Positions 47,959 to 56,560 of a stretch of 64,000 nt of DNA are shown here, piece by piece (positions within the stretch are counted from its first letter, which is position 1; every line of letters starts with the position of its first letter). Location: NCBI GenBank assembly GCA_030425685.1, contig JAUIAD010000014.1, forward strand, positions 1 to 64,000, read 5' to 3'. Made by a program: the position numbers and the translations under genes. Source of the stretch: Gammaproteobacteria bacterium (GTDB lineage: Bacteria; Pseudomonadota; Gammaproteobacteria; Coxiellales; Coxiellaceae). The notes under the pieces are model-generated. The model saw only the letters and a list, made by a program, of their open reading frames with translations. It did not search any database and had not been told where the DNA came from.

Positions 47959-48034
47959 TAACATTATTAGATATAAATAAATAATTTTATATGAACTAAC
48001 AAGATAGATCGTATGCCATTTTCTAACATTGTTA
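47959..48034. promoter_or_regulatory. Paired TAACATTGTTA-type palindromes between divergent genes
   Basis: TAACATTATTA (47959-47969, one mismatch) and TAACATTGTTA (48024-48034), centres 65 bases apart, in the gap between the 426-aa gene (minus) and the SDR gene (plus). Site and spacing equal those at 8229 and 9606. The rest of the 47787-48210 gap shows no gene. Confidence 0.55.
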
Positions 48035-48210
48035 GCAAAGACAATCGACTTTAATGGATGCGATTAATTCCACCAGGTAGACAGCAGATGGTCAGCCTGG
48101 AATAATAACTTTTAAGAATCAAGTTTTAAACATTGGCTAGTAACAGAAAAATTCTCACTAACCCTGTAGAATTTACCTAACCCCTATAAACTCACCAAAC
48201 AATAAATGGA

Positions 48211-48990
48211 ATGCACTTTATGGACCTAAACCTTAACAATAGAAACATCTTAATTACCGGCGGCAGTCGTGGCATTGGCCTAGAGATTGCCAAGAGCTTT
48301 GCTAAAGAAGGCGCTAACATCGCCATTTGTGGGCGACAACAAGGCGACCTTGATAAAGCCATTACTGCTTTACAACCCCATCAAGTCACCGTCCTTGCTG
48401 ATAGTGTTGATATTGCCGATAAGACTCTCTATCAAGAGTGGATTAACAAAGTCGCCGATAATCTAGGCGGCATAGATTGCTTTATTGCTAACGCTTCCGC
48501 ATTTGGTATGGAACCTACCGAAGAGAACTGGCACAAAGAGTTTGAGGTTGATCTCATGGGTTTGGTACACGGCGTTGAAACGGCACTACCCTATTTAACT
48601 AAATCATCACTAGCGTCCATTCTCGCCATTGCGAGCGTTTCTGCCATTGAAACAGGCATAGGTAAGGTCGATATTCGCCCCTACAATGCCATAAAAGCGG
48701 CAGTCATCAATTATAGTAAATCATTAGCACGTCAATATGCATCTCACGCTATTCGTTGCAATGTTATTTGCCCAGGCATTATTGATTTTCCCGGCGGGAT
48801 GTGGCAAAGCGTTAAAGCCGAAGATCCGCAACGCTATAAAGAAAGACTAGAATCTATCCCATTAAAACGCATGGGCACACCAGCGGATATTGCTAGCACC
48901 GCTTGCTTCCTAGCCAGCGAGCATGCCAGCTATATTACCGGCGCTAACATAGTTATCGATGGCGGACTTTCGCGCAAGGTTCATTATTAG
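48211..48990 (+). CDS. Short-chain dehydrogenase/reductase (FabG-like)
   Basis: Classic SDR, 259 aa: cofactor loop TGGSRGIG (16-23), NAS (94-96), catalytic Ser in IASVSAIET (S144), and Y158/K162 in YNAIKAA. The C-terminus ends GANIVIDGG as in FabG-type reductases. The residue after the second strand (GRQQ) favours NADPH. Substrate unknown; being a single gene away from fatty-acid genes, it is probably not FabG itself. The ATG four codons later (MDLNLNN) is an equal alternative start. Confidence 0.93.
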   Translation: MHFMDLNLNNRNILITGGSRGIGLEIAKSFAKEGANIAICGRQQGDLDKAITALQPHQVTVLADSVDIADKTLYQEWINKVADNLGGIDCFIANASAFGMEPTEENWHKEFEVDLMGLVHGVETALPYLTKSSLASILAIASVSAIETGIGKVDIRPYNAIKAAVINYSKSLARQYASHAIRCNVICPGIIDFPGGMWQSVKAEDPQRYKERLESIPLKRMGTPADIASTACFLASEHASYITGANIVIDGGLSRKVHY

Positions 48991-49067
48991 TGGATCTACA
49001 AACAGGTTCATTTTCTGTTATCATTATCGTTAGTGTCGAGAGTTAATCATAGATAAAGGAATAGCTA

Positions 49068-49808
49068 ATGAAATTAAAAGGATTTATTGCACTGTCGTTC
49101 GCACTGGCTTTATTTAACCCATGCTGGGCAAACTCTCCCTCTAGAGCGCTGCTAGCCAAGCAACAGGCAAAACTAACCCCCCAAGAAGTACTATTACGCT
49201 TAAAAAAAGGTAATGAACGCTTTGTTGAAGCGCGCAAAAAGTATCGCAATCATGTAAAAGATGGTCAACTCACCGCCCGCAAAGGACAGCACCCCATGGC
49301 TATTATCTTTAATTGTGTTGACTCACGCAGTATTGCCAACTTTTTATTTGATGAAGGCATCGGCAATATGTTTGTCGCACGCGTTGCTGGCAATGTGGTT
49401 GATAAAAATATTATTGGTAGCATGGATTTTGCCACTTACTTTGCCAATGCAAGATTGATTGTAGTAATGGGACATACGCATTGTGGCGCTGTAGCTGCTG
49501 CATGCCAAAATGTGCAAACTTACTCTGCTGACTTAACCCACCTTATTAAACAAATTCAACCCGCTATTCCTACCGTTAAAAAAGAAGAAGGAAAAGCCTT
49601 TGACTGCGATAACCCAAAAACCATTGACGCTATCGCGCGACAAAACGTTATTGTGCAAATCCGGCGGATATTAGCGAGCAGTAAAAAAATAAGAACCTTA
49701 ATCAAAGAAAAACAACTAATGATTGTTGGCGCTATGCATAACATAAAAACTGGCAAAGTGCTGTTTTTTGATCCTAATGGAAATGATATCCATAACCAAC
49801 AGGGCTAA
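49068..49808 (+). CDS. Exported beta-class carbonic anhydrase
   Basis: Zinc ligands and catalytic residues of beta-carbonic anhydrase are present: FNCVDSRS (C83, D85, R87) and GHTHCGAV (H136, C139). It interconverts CO2 and bicarbonate. A signal peptide (MKLKGFIALSFALALFNPCW, cut near AN-S) sends it to the periplasm, where such an enzyme could assist pH control. Ribosome site AAGGA 8 bases upstream. Length of about 225 mature residues is usual. Confidence 0.93.
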   Translation: MKLKGFIALSFALALFNPCWANSPSRALLAKQQAKLTPQEVLLRLKKGNERFVEARKKYRNHVKDGQLTARKGQHPMAIIFNCVDSRSIANFLFDEGIGNMFVARVAGNVVDKNIIGSMDFATYFANARLIVVMGHTHCGAVAAACQNVQTYSADLTHLIKQIQPAIPTVKKEEGKAFDCDNPKTIDAIARQNVIVQIRRILASSKKIRTLIKEKQLMIVGAMHNIKTGKVLFFDPNGNDIHNQQG

Positions 49809-49830
49809 ATTCACAATAGCAATATAGATA

Positions 49831-49856
49831 GGCGCCGAAAGTTTTCCTTAGGCGCC
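49831..49856. repeat. Hairpin after the carbonic anhydrase gene
   Basis: GGCGCC (49831) repeated at 49851 gives a short GC-rich hairpin 23 bases past the stop; no T-run on the plus strand, so only a weak terminator candidate. Confidence 0.3.
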
Positions 49857-49909
49857 CCTTAGGCTTTGACACAGAATATTTCTAATCTTTGCTGCCTAAT
49901 ATAATACTT

Positions 49910-50239
49910 CTATAGAGATGGCACTTCCCTATTTTCTCGTTCTGTAGACAGACCCTTTATTTTTTTTGCATTTTCTATTATAGCACTAGCAATCGATGGT
50001 TCTATCCAACGAATAGAATTATTCGTTGCGTATTTTACCATTAATTTTTCTCCCATTTTTACAAGCTCACAACACTTCTCTGTAACTCTGCTCTCTACGC
50101 TACCTGCTTTCTTAATGCTTTTAAGGTAATCTATTAGAAAATTATTAATGCTAACGGCAACTGATGGAGCAACCCTGCTCTCTTTAATTTTATTACAATC
50201 ATCTAGAAACTGATGAGTAGGGGTGTACTTACTAAACAT
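49910..50239 (-). CDS. Small hypothetical protein (109 aa)
   Basis: Helical, soluble, mixed charge, with two adjacent Cys (EKCCELVKMG). AGAGGCG is placed 7 bases before ATG 50239, which supports expression. No family recognised. Confidence 0.55.
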   Translation of the reverse strand: MFSKYTPTHQFLDDCNKIKESRVAPSVAVSINNFLIDYLKSIKKAGSVESRVTEKCCELVKMGEKLMVKYATNNSIRWIEPSIASAIIENAKKIKGLSTERENREVPSL

Positions 50240-50639
50240 ATTACTCGCCTCTTTACTTTTATATCAATTAATAGCACCCTGCTTCCATCTTGTCATAAAA
50301 CCGTAGTTTCTCAATTACGCGAAAGCCCCGCCAATTCTGATGGGACTCTACCCCAATCAGGAACGAAAAACACAGCAAAAGTGCGAAACTACCATCAAAG
50401 TCCGTTTTCCTTTGCCAGCAATCTTATAGGGCTAAACACAAAGACTCATCAGTATAAAAGAGCCGATTTTTGCGGATATACCTTACAAATTGCTCTTTAT
50501 TTGATCTTCATAAGTTAAGTATTTAGCAGGCTAGACTTACCGCGTGCAAAACAAGGTGTTTTTTCTCTTTTATTTATCAGTAAGAATTGAGTAAAATGCG
50601 CAGCAGTGATGATTTAAACACTTTTAATTATGCAAAAAT
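50240..50639. other. Intergenic region
   Basis: No gene supported. AAAAGTGCGAAACTA at about 50379 resembles one end of the MITE-like element at 12808, with TAGTTTCTC near 50304 as a possible opposite end; probably a decayed copy. Confidence 0.3.
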
Positions 50640-51566
50640 ATGAACAATCTAAAAGACTACATCCTTCCAATGACATCCGCTGAGAATGCAAAAGAAATAT
50701 ATAAAAAAGTGGTTTCATGGGCATTTGAAAAACCGCTCGTTTCAACTTTACCACAAGCGGTTGAAAGCGCAACCTACGCAGAGCAACTAGAAGGTATCCT
50801 TAAACCGCTACGCCTAGAATATAATATCAACGGCTTTGTTCATACTAGATTTTTTCCTTTTAGTAAAACGTGCATTTCCATTGGTAGTCATAGTGAGTGG
50901 AGTCGATATTTTTACAAAAATAAGCTCAATCTCTATGGGATGCTAAACAAAAATCTAAGCATTTTTTCGGGAAACTACACCTTCTTGGATAATGTCCCTA
51001 AAGATTCAGTGATCTATCAAAAAGTTTATAAACATGCTGAAGAGAAATTTGATTTATGCCATGGAGTTCTCATGGTACAACTAGGTATTAACTATATTGA
51101 TGCATTTGTTTTCTACGTGCCTAAATCTGAATGGCATTTTAATGCTGTTTTTTTAGAAAATATTAACGAGTTTAAACGATTTATTCGCATTTATAAATCT
51201 GAAAAACGAGAGCTCATTAACGATGTAATAAAACACTTAAGGCACCCATTTTATTTGAAAGATACTCGTTTAGAGATTTTAGATTTTAACCCAACCTACA
51301 AAAAAGCCATACCCGTTAACTGTAAAAATTACTATCTTGAAGAAGCCAAGATTACGCTTTCTAGCCGTGAAATTGAAGTTCTGTGGATGACTTGTAATGG
51401 CAACACCGCTAAAGAAACAGCGATAAAACTAGGATTATCTTACAGAACGGTTGAACATTACCTAGCTGTCATTCGTCAAAAGTTTGCGTGCCGTTCGAAG
51501 CCAGAGCTGCTTGCAAAGATTAAAAAAGAAAATATGCTAGAGGTCCTAGAAGATCTTTTTTGCTAA
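50640..51566 (+). CDS. LuxR-type transcriptional regulator (308 aa)
   Basis: Residues about 238-296 form a LuxR/GerE helix-turn-helix (LSSREIEVLWMTCNGNTAKE, LGLSYRTVEHYLAVIRQKF). The N-terminal 230 residues contain FFPFSKTCISIGSHSEWSRY and look like a ligand-sensing domain, not a receiver or a clear PAS; they are of the type seen in LuxR proteins of Legionellales-like bacteria. It lies next to the calpain-like gene (convergent), whose regulation is unknown. Confidence 0.88.
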   Translation: MNNLKDYILPMTSAENAKEIYKKVVSWAFEKPLVSTLPQAVESATYAEQLEGILKPLRLEYNINGFVHTRFFPFSKTCISIGSHSEWSRYFYKNKLNLYGMLNKNLSIFSGNYTFLDNVPKDSVIYQKVYKHAEEKFDLCHGVLMVQLGINYIDAFVFYVPKSEWHFNAVFLENINEFKRFIRIYKSEKRELINDVIKHLRHPFYLKDTRLEILDFNPTYKKAIPVNCKNYYLEEAKITLSSREIEVLWMTCNGNTAKETAIKLGLSYRTVEHYLAVIRQKFACRSKPELLAKIKKENMLEVLEDLFC

Positions 51567-51652
51567 TACTTAGCGCGCTACCCTTCCTTATAAACCATAT
51601 TAATAATGCCAGATTATAAAAAAGGGTGGCGCAACCGACAGGCTAGTTTCCT

Positions 51653-52489
51653 TTACGCTAAACTCCAAGAGGACAGATCGTCACTAGCTGCAGCATTCTG
51701 CACGTTGTTAACAACAGGTCTAGGAGCATGTTGACTGGCTTGAGAATCTTTTAACGAACAAACGGAAGTAAAGATAGCAATAACCTCACTCCAAGGCAGA
51801 GTAAAGGTTCCTACTTTACTACCAAAATAACCTGACATTGAAGAGTCATGAGGCAATGAATTAAATAGCGTACAACTTTGAGTGTTAGTATCAATATCTA
51901 GTATTCCGTAAGCATGGCCTCCATAGACACCGGACATATTCCTAGCTAATGGGTTCATGCTTGATAAGAAGACAGGCCCTTGATCAAGCTTGCTTTTATA
52001 ATCAGTTATAGACTTAGTTTTCATATCAGTATATTCAAAATTAGTTTCACTTTCTTTAGTAAAACCAAATATACTATAAATTGCCCTTATCGGCGCTGGC
52101 GCAATCTGTTCATACCAACAATGAACATATAACTCTAAAAAACGTACCCAGGCACGACTACGTGAATAATCAGTTGATTGATAGATATGACGACCTCTTG
52201 GTAACGCTTTACGAATTCGAAAGGTTTTGTTTTCACCCATATCAGTGATAAATACTTTATTCTGGTCTTCCCAAATTAGCGTTCTAGGATCAGGCCTATT
52301 CCAACGCTTCCAGTTATGCAGATAACTTGCTAACAAGCTCAGCAAGATACAGTCTTTTGCACTACCTTGATTAATATCCTTAACACTAGGTTCAGAGCGA
52401 ATCAATTTGGTTGATATATTTTCCCAGCCAAACATTGGTTTTACCGTTGATACATCTAAGTCTTCAATGTTCAATACATGTCTTGTCAT
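51653..52489 (-). CDS. Calpain-like (C2) cysteine protease candidate
   Basis: All three catalytic regions of the calpain fold are recognisable in order. They are DINQGSAKDCILLSLLASYL (C47; family D..QG..GDC(W/Y)...), GGHAYGILDID (H192) and LFNSLPHDSSMSGYFG (N210; family (L/V)RNPWG), the last followed by FTLPWSEV like the calpain F.M.W.DF. At 278 aa it is a bare protease core. Calpains are mostly eukaryotic; bacterial ones are often secreted. AGAGG upstream of ATG, no signal peptide. A 30-base palindrome lies 165-194 bases upstream. The next gene upstream codes for the pseudo-Rab, on the same strand. Confidence 0.72.
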   Translation of the reverse strand: MTRHVLNIEDLDVSTVKPMFGWENISTKLIRSEPSVKDINQGSAKDCILLSLLASYLHNWKRWNRPDPRTLIWEDQNKVFITDMGENKTFRIRKALPRGRHIYQSTDYSRSRAWVRFLELYVHCWYEQIAPAPIRAIYSIFGFTKESETNFEYTDMKTKSITDYKSKLDQGPVFLSSMNPLARNMSGVYGGHAYGILDIDTNTQSCTLFNSLPHDSSMSGYFGSKVGTFTLPWSEVIAIFTSVCSLKDSQASQHAPRPVVNNVQNAAASDDLSSWSLA

Positions 52490-52653
52490 CGCTTTTTCCT
52501 CTTAAATAGTAAGGTTTAAATACATTGGAAAAACATGACTTGCTCCCCATCCCCAATGTCTATGGTTAGCAATATACATCTTGGTCACATATCGATCAAT
52601 CTAGGACGGATTTCAACGAAATAACATACTAGTTAAAGTATTAATAATCAGCA

Positions 52654-52683
52654 GGTTATATATTTCAGCTGAAATATATAACC
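52654..52683 (-). promoter_or_regulatory. 30-base perfect palindrome upstream of the calpain-like gene
   Basis: GGTTATATATTTCAG and its exact inverse CTGAAATATATAACC abut at 52654-52683. The core and left flank match the palindrome at 25503. It lies just past the stop of the pseudo-Rab gene, so it could be an operator for the calpain-like gene or, less likely, a hairpin terminator. Confidence 0.5.
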
Positions 52684-52719
52684 AATTACAAACATCAGTT
52701 TGTCAGTCAATGGTAAATT

Positions 52720-53994
52720 CTAACGACCACCAGGGCCATGACTGGGAACAGAGCCTGCTGAGGGCGATGACATGTCATGCATTTCAAAATAGCCATCTCC
52801 TGGATGCAAAAAACTATCTCTAGCAGGTGCGGGTGAAATATCCGCAGTATCACCAACATCAACATCAACATCAACATCAACATCATTAGTATTATCAAGC
52901 ACGTCATATTGCATAGTACCAACCGCACCCAATGCCGCAAGTCGAGAAACGATATTACCTTCAGCCATTTGATCAAGCGTAGACAAAAGTCCATTAATCG
53001 CTATTTTTACAGTATTTTTATTGCATCCAGAAGTAATATTTGCATCCCCAATCAATGCGCAAATCATTTTCCACCCACGAGTGTCAGGGTTTCTATTGGG
53101 CGTTGATTGAATAAAAGCAGCAGCAGCTCCACAGGGGTTGTTCTTAAAATTTCTCTCTAACAAGAGAAGCTCCCAATCAAGCCCCGTACGACTGGTACGA
53201 GGAAAGAAACGCCTAACTTTATCCTGCGTCCCTCGGCACTCAGCACGTAAGTGAGCAACCATTTCCTTTTGCTCTTGCTCGGTAATGGGTTGCAATAAGC
53301 GTTGCAGTGCAAGTGATATTATACGGTCTGCACTTTTAACATTATTAGATCGAGCAACAGAACCAACCTTACTAAAAAAGCTCGGCAAATAAGAATGTTT
53401 GGCTACGGATTTACTTTCACTTGACATCTGTTTTTGGTCCGATACAGCTTGCTCCAATCTCTGGTAAGACTTTGCAGCCATTGCTATAAATAACTCATCA
53501 ATATTAATTCCATATTTTGCTGATACTGAAAAAAAAGGGATACCGCCAAACTGTTTTGCTAACGCTTGCGCTTCTACTGTCGTCACTGCAAGTTCACTTG
53601 GATCAACATTCTCAACATTATGGCTTACTAAACAGAAATCAACATTGGCGTATTGACTAATCAAAGTATCTTTATATCTAGCAATAGTATTAAAGCTACT
53701 TCTGATAGCTGGATTAAAGACGAGAAAAATAGTGTTTTTACCTTTAAGATACGAGCGAGCAAAACCGATAATGGAATTCTGTTCGACATTATGAATAACC
53801 AGCTTAATTTTTTCAGCTACCATACCGCTATTCCCTGATTGACAAACTACCGACTTTACTCTAAGCCCTCCATCCACAACTGAGCCAACATGATGGCCCT
53901 CACAATATCTGGAGACAATACCGCATGTCTGTGCTAACGCATCACCGAATACTGCTACATTAATACGCTTATTATCAAACTGTCGCACTACCAT
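52720..53994 (-). CDS. Degenerate Rab/Ras-like GTPase domain protein (pseudo-GTPase), 424 aa
   Basis: Residues 10-175 follow a Rab GTPase along the whole fold: INVAVFGDALAQTCGIVSRY (strand 1 and P-loop position), KIKLVIHNVEQN (strand 3 and switch II position), NTIFLVFNPAIRSSFNTI (family ILVYDIT...SF), DFCLVSHNVEN (G4 position) and FFSVSAKYGINIDELF (G5, SAK intact). The key nucleotide residues are lost: no GK(S/T) in the P-loop, DTAGQ replaced by HNVEQ, NKxD replaced. So it is Rab-shaped but probably does not bind or hydrolyse GTP normally. Residues 180-360 are a helical unknown part. Near 365-380 lies a (DV)5 run coded by GATGTT repeats. A host Rab mimic or decoy is a reasonable inference. 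Confidence 0.72.
   Translation of the reverse strand: MVVRQFDNKRINVAVFGDALAQTCGIVSRYCEGHHVGSVVDGGLRVKSVVCQSGNSGMVAEKIKLVIHNVEQNSIIGFARSYLKGKNTIFLVFNPAIRSSFNTIARYKDTLISQYANVDFCLVSHNVENVDPSELAVTTVEAQALAKQFGGIPFFSVSAKYGINIDELFIAMAAKSYQRLEQAVSDQKQMSSESKSVAKHSYLPSFFSKVGSVARSNNVKSADRIISLALQRLLQPITEQEQKEMVAHLRAECRGTQDKVRRFFPRTSRTGLDWELLLLERNFKNNPCGAAAAFIQSTPNRNPDTRGWKMICALIGDANITSGCNKNTVKIAINGLLSTLDQMAEGNIVSRLAALGAVGTMQYDVLDNTNDVDVDVDVDVGDTADISPAPARDSFLHPGDGYFEMHDMSSPSAGSVPSHGPGGR
52857..52886 (-). repeat. Hexanucleotide microsatellite inside the pseudo-Rab gene
   Basis: About five GATGTT units (coding strand) give Asp-Val repeats. Length changes would keep the reading frame, altering only the acidic linker. 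Confidence 0.7.
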
Positions 53995-54159
53995 CCCCCA
54001 ATATTTAACTTTTCATATTTAAAGATACTAACACACCCAATTTGGCTTAACCTTAAAACAATATTATTTTGCGTATAAAATTAAAGAATAAGCGGAATTT
54101 ACGCATAAATAGGATCAAATCACTGTATAATACCTATATTCATAGCCCACCCCTTTAGT

Positions 54160-55713
54160 TTAAAAACCCAACGCTCTATCACCAGAAAAATTAATATCAT
54201 TTACAACCGCTTCAGCTTTAGCTTGAACATCAGGTTTCCACGAAGTGAAAATTGAGCCTACTTGATTTCTTCGTAAGATTAGGGCCGAAAACAGATCTTT
54301 TATAACCTTTATAAAAGTGTTAAGCGCCTTAACGATCGCACTACTTCCATCATCAAAACGGTGGTGGGCACTATCTAACAACGCTTGCCTTCTTTGCAAC
54401 GGTGTATTTGCTGCAGGTTGAAGTTCAACTTTAAAGGCATCTATCAAAAAGTCATCAATCGAAGCCTGCAATTCAGTATTACCCACAGCATCATAGGCCA
54501 AAGCAAAATATGAAACTTTCGCTAACGGCGTATTGCCAAAAGATGGAGATAGCGTTTCTGTAAAACGTCGCAGCAATGCACGCAGAGCTACAAGGTCAAA
54601 CCCATTATCAATTAATTCGAGCAGCACTGCGATAAAAGTATCTTTAATTTTTTTAGGTTGCTGATCAAAACATTGCAGGAACTCATGCTCTCGCAGCAAT
54701 ACTTTATGATACAGAAAACTTCCCTCTGTTATAGAAACATCACTACTTAGCCAGAAATTTATATGACGCAACTCTTGAAAATATTCGTTTCCTAACCCTT
54801 GATCAACAACAGCATCATAAAAATCAATTTTCTTTATATAAAGCAACATCTGCTGTTGTTCTTGCTGCTGATCAGGCGACAGGTTATCATTGTTGTTATC
54901 CATATTTGACAATCTTTTTCTTAGATACTCTCTACAAAGATCCAAGGCATTATCTTCTGCCAATTCTGCAAAGTTCTCTCTTAAATTATAATCAACAGCC
55001 TGAAACATGGAACCCCCATTAAGTGCTGCCAGCTCTTCCATGCTTGCAAAAAAAGCCCTTTTTTCCGCTTTAGATTCTGTGATATCTAAGAGCCTCTCGT
55101 AACGACACTCCTTACTTGTTAGCAAGGGCTGCTGCGATTTTTCATCATTTGACATTTCTTTTTCATCTACAAAATCAATATCTGAAGATTTTATTTTACG
55201 ATTAATATGATTTAAATCTTTCAACATTTCTTCAATTTTCTCTATATCCCTATGACAAGCCACAATATCACTTTGAATTTCACTAATATCAATTCTTTTA
55301 TTAGCATTCAGTCTATCTTGCCAATCGATATGCTCAATAAAATCTTCATGCGCAGCCATAAGCGCATCAATTTCCAATGAGGAATGATTTAATGTTTGAA
55401 TACTAGTATGAAGTAAATCAAACAGAATATTGCGCTCATTTCTAAAAGAAATATATTTATTACAAGCATCAATCATTTTTTGAAATAGCGTCAATGTTGA
55501 CTGAGCATGTTGCAGCACTGCATCCTTGGCTTGTTCACCTTTCGCCCTACTGTACTCAATTTTACTTGCGGCTATTATCGTGGGCGCTTGAGCGACAAGT
55601 AATCGAATATGTTCTTTATGGCGAATAATTTCCGGATCAGATGATTTTAATTCCGCAAAATTATTTTCACCACTAAATTTAACCGTGCTATCAAATACTT
55701 TTTCTTTACCCAT
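54160..55713 (-). CDS. Uncharacterised helical/coiled-coil protein (517 aa)
   Basis: Start at ATG 55713 (MGKEKVFD) chosen because GGAGGTG lies 8 bases upstream; a GTG at 55722 lies inside that ribosome site. Almost fully alpha-helical: N-terminal 200 residues look like coiled coils (DISEIQSDIVACHRDIEKIE), Gln-rich PDQQQEQQQM near residue 280, Asn-rich NMDNNNDN before it. No recognised domain, no signal peptide. The helical repeats recall host-directed scaffold proteins; function not readable. Confidence 0.65.
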   Translation of the reverse strand: MGKEKVFDSTVKFSGENNFAELKSSDPEIIRHKEHIRLLVAQAPTIIAASKIEYSRAKGEQAKDAVLQHAQSTLTLFQKMIDACNKYISFRNERNILFDLLHTSIQTLNHSSLEIDALMAAHEDFIEHIDWQDRLNANKRIDISEIQSDIVACHRDIEKIEEMLKDLNHINRKIKSSDIDFVDEKEMSNDEKSQQPLLTSKECRYERLLDITESKAEKRAFFASMEELAALNGGSMFQAVDYNLRENFAELAEDNALDLCREYLRKRLSNMDNNNDNLSPDQQQEQQQMLLYIKKIDFYDAVVDQGLGNEYFQELRHINFWLSSDVSITEGSFLYHKVLLREHEFLQCFDQQPKKIKDTFIAVLLELIDNGFDLVALRALLRRFTETLSPSFGNTPLAKVSYFALAYDAVGNTELQASIDDFLIDAFKVELQPAANTPLQRRQALLDSAHHRFDDGSSAIVKALNTFIKVIKDLFSALILRRNQVGSIFTSWKPDVQAKAEAVVNDINFSGDRALGF

Positions 55714-55722
55714 AATACCCAC

Positions 55723-56056
55723 CTCCAGCTTAGTGCTCAGACTCCCTTATTCACTACTACTAATCCCATGCCTCTAAAATGACATATTTTAACTGTTTGA
55801 ACAATATACAATTTTGAAAATAATTGTTGCTGTTGTCGCAACAATGTAGCGTGAAAATTTATATTTCCTGTAGCAGAACACTTCTATAGCTGATAGCCAG
55901 CTCTACCAACATGAGAGCACGCATCGTAGCGGGGGAAACAAGCTTTCCTTTAAATATAGCGCATATATTTGACTTCTCAACTATAATTGTAGGTAGGTGT
56001 ACTAATTACTGATAATAAATACCACTTTCTTTGTAGTATTTTGCCGAGTATGGGTA
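55723..56056. other. Intergenic region
   Basis: Divergent promoter region of the 517-aa gene and the 60-aa cassette gene. Apart from the block at 55980-56001 nothing is recognised. Confidence 0.4.
55980..56001 (+). promoter_or_regulatory. Promoter-like block before the 60-aa cassette gene
   Basis: ACTATAATTGTAGGTAGGTG, with TATAAT at 55982-55987, 70 bases before ATG 56057. It matches the blocks at 1111-1132 and 5437-5456 in sequence and distance to the gene. Confidence 0.5.
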
Positions 56057-56239
56057 ATGAAACAGAGCCTAAAGCATTTAAAAATAAAAGAGGAAATATT
56101 ACAAAACTTTTTAGGACGAAATTATACAGATAAAAATAACAATGGCTACAAGCTATCTAACGCTAAGAAAACGCCATTGCTTTTTTCTACTCTGCTGCTT
56201 TCTAGTATTTTTGAAAAATCCAGCATCGTTAGCATTTAA
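56057..56239 (+). CDS. Orphan N-terminal cassette of the Calx-beta proteins (60 aa)
   Basis: Aligns over its whole length with the first 55-60 residues of the proteins at 1051 and 5378: MKQ.L, EEILQNFL against EGIQQNIL, KNNNGYKL against KNKSGYQL, and TPLLFSTLLL against IPFLFSTLLV. Then it stops, with a strong terminator beginning two bases later. It has its own promoter-like block. It may be what remains after deletion of the repeat part, or a deliberately short peptide with a hydrophobic end. Confidence 0.55.
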   Translation: MKQSLKHLKIKEEILQNFLGRNYTDKNNNGYKLSNAKKTPLLFSTLLLSSIFEKSSIVSI

Positions 56240-56240
56240 C

Positions 56241-56308
56241 GTAAGAGTTTCCTTATTGTTTTGATTTTGGTTTGCACTTATATCAAAACCGGAAACTCTT
56301 ACTTTTTC
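56241..56308 (+). terminator. Strong intrinsic terminator
   Basis: Stem GTAAGAGTTTCC (56241-56252) with GGAAACTCTTAC (56291-56302) followed by TTTTT. It begins immediately after the stop of the 60-aa gene. The remaining sequence to 56560 holds nothing recognised. Confidence 0.85.
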
Positions 56309-56560
56309 AAGTAGTTTGTCAGATTAGGTGGCAACTTATTCATTTTAATTCTTGATTGGATTTATCTGCTATGTCTTCGGGCGTTATCATGTTAAAAATG
56401 CTAGCATGATATTGCCTTTTGGACGAGTTAACAGATGATTAACTTATTATTAAACTGCAGGTAATACTGAATCAGTTCCGATCCTTTTGACAAAGGCCTT
56501 TTATTCGGCGAGAAGCCCTCACATAATTAGGGCTTCACATTTATTTTTTATAAGTATGAA

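Noticed and set aside
50213-50518. 101-codon plus-strand frame before the LuxR gene
   Set aside because: Composition is not protein-like, no ribosome site, and it overlaps a probable MITE remnant.
52857-52886. Microsatellite as a phase-variation switch in the pseudo-Rab gene
   Set aside because: The unit is 6 bases, so length change cannot shift the frame.
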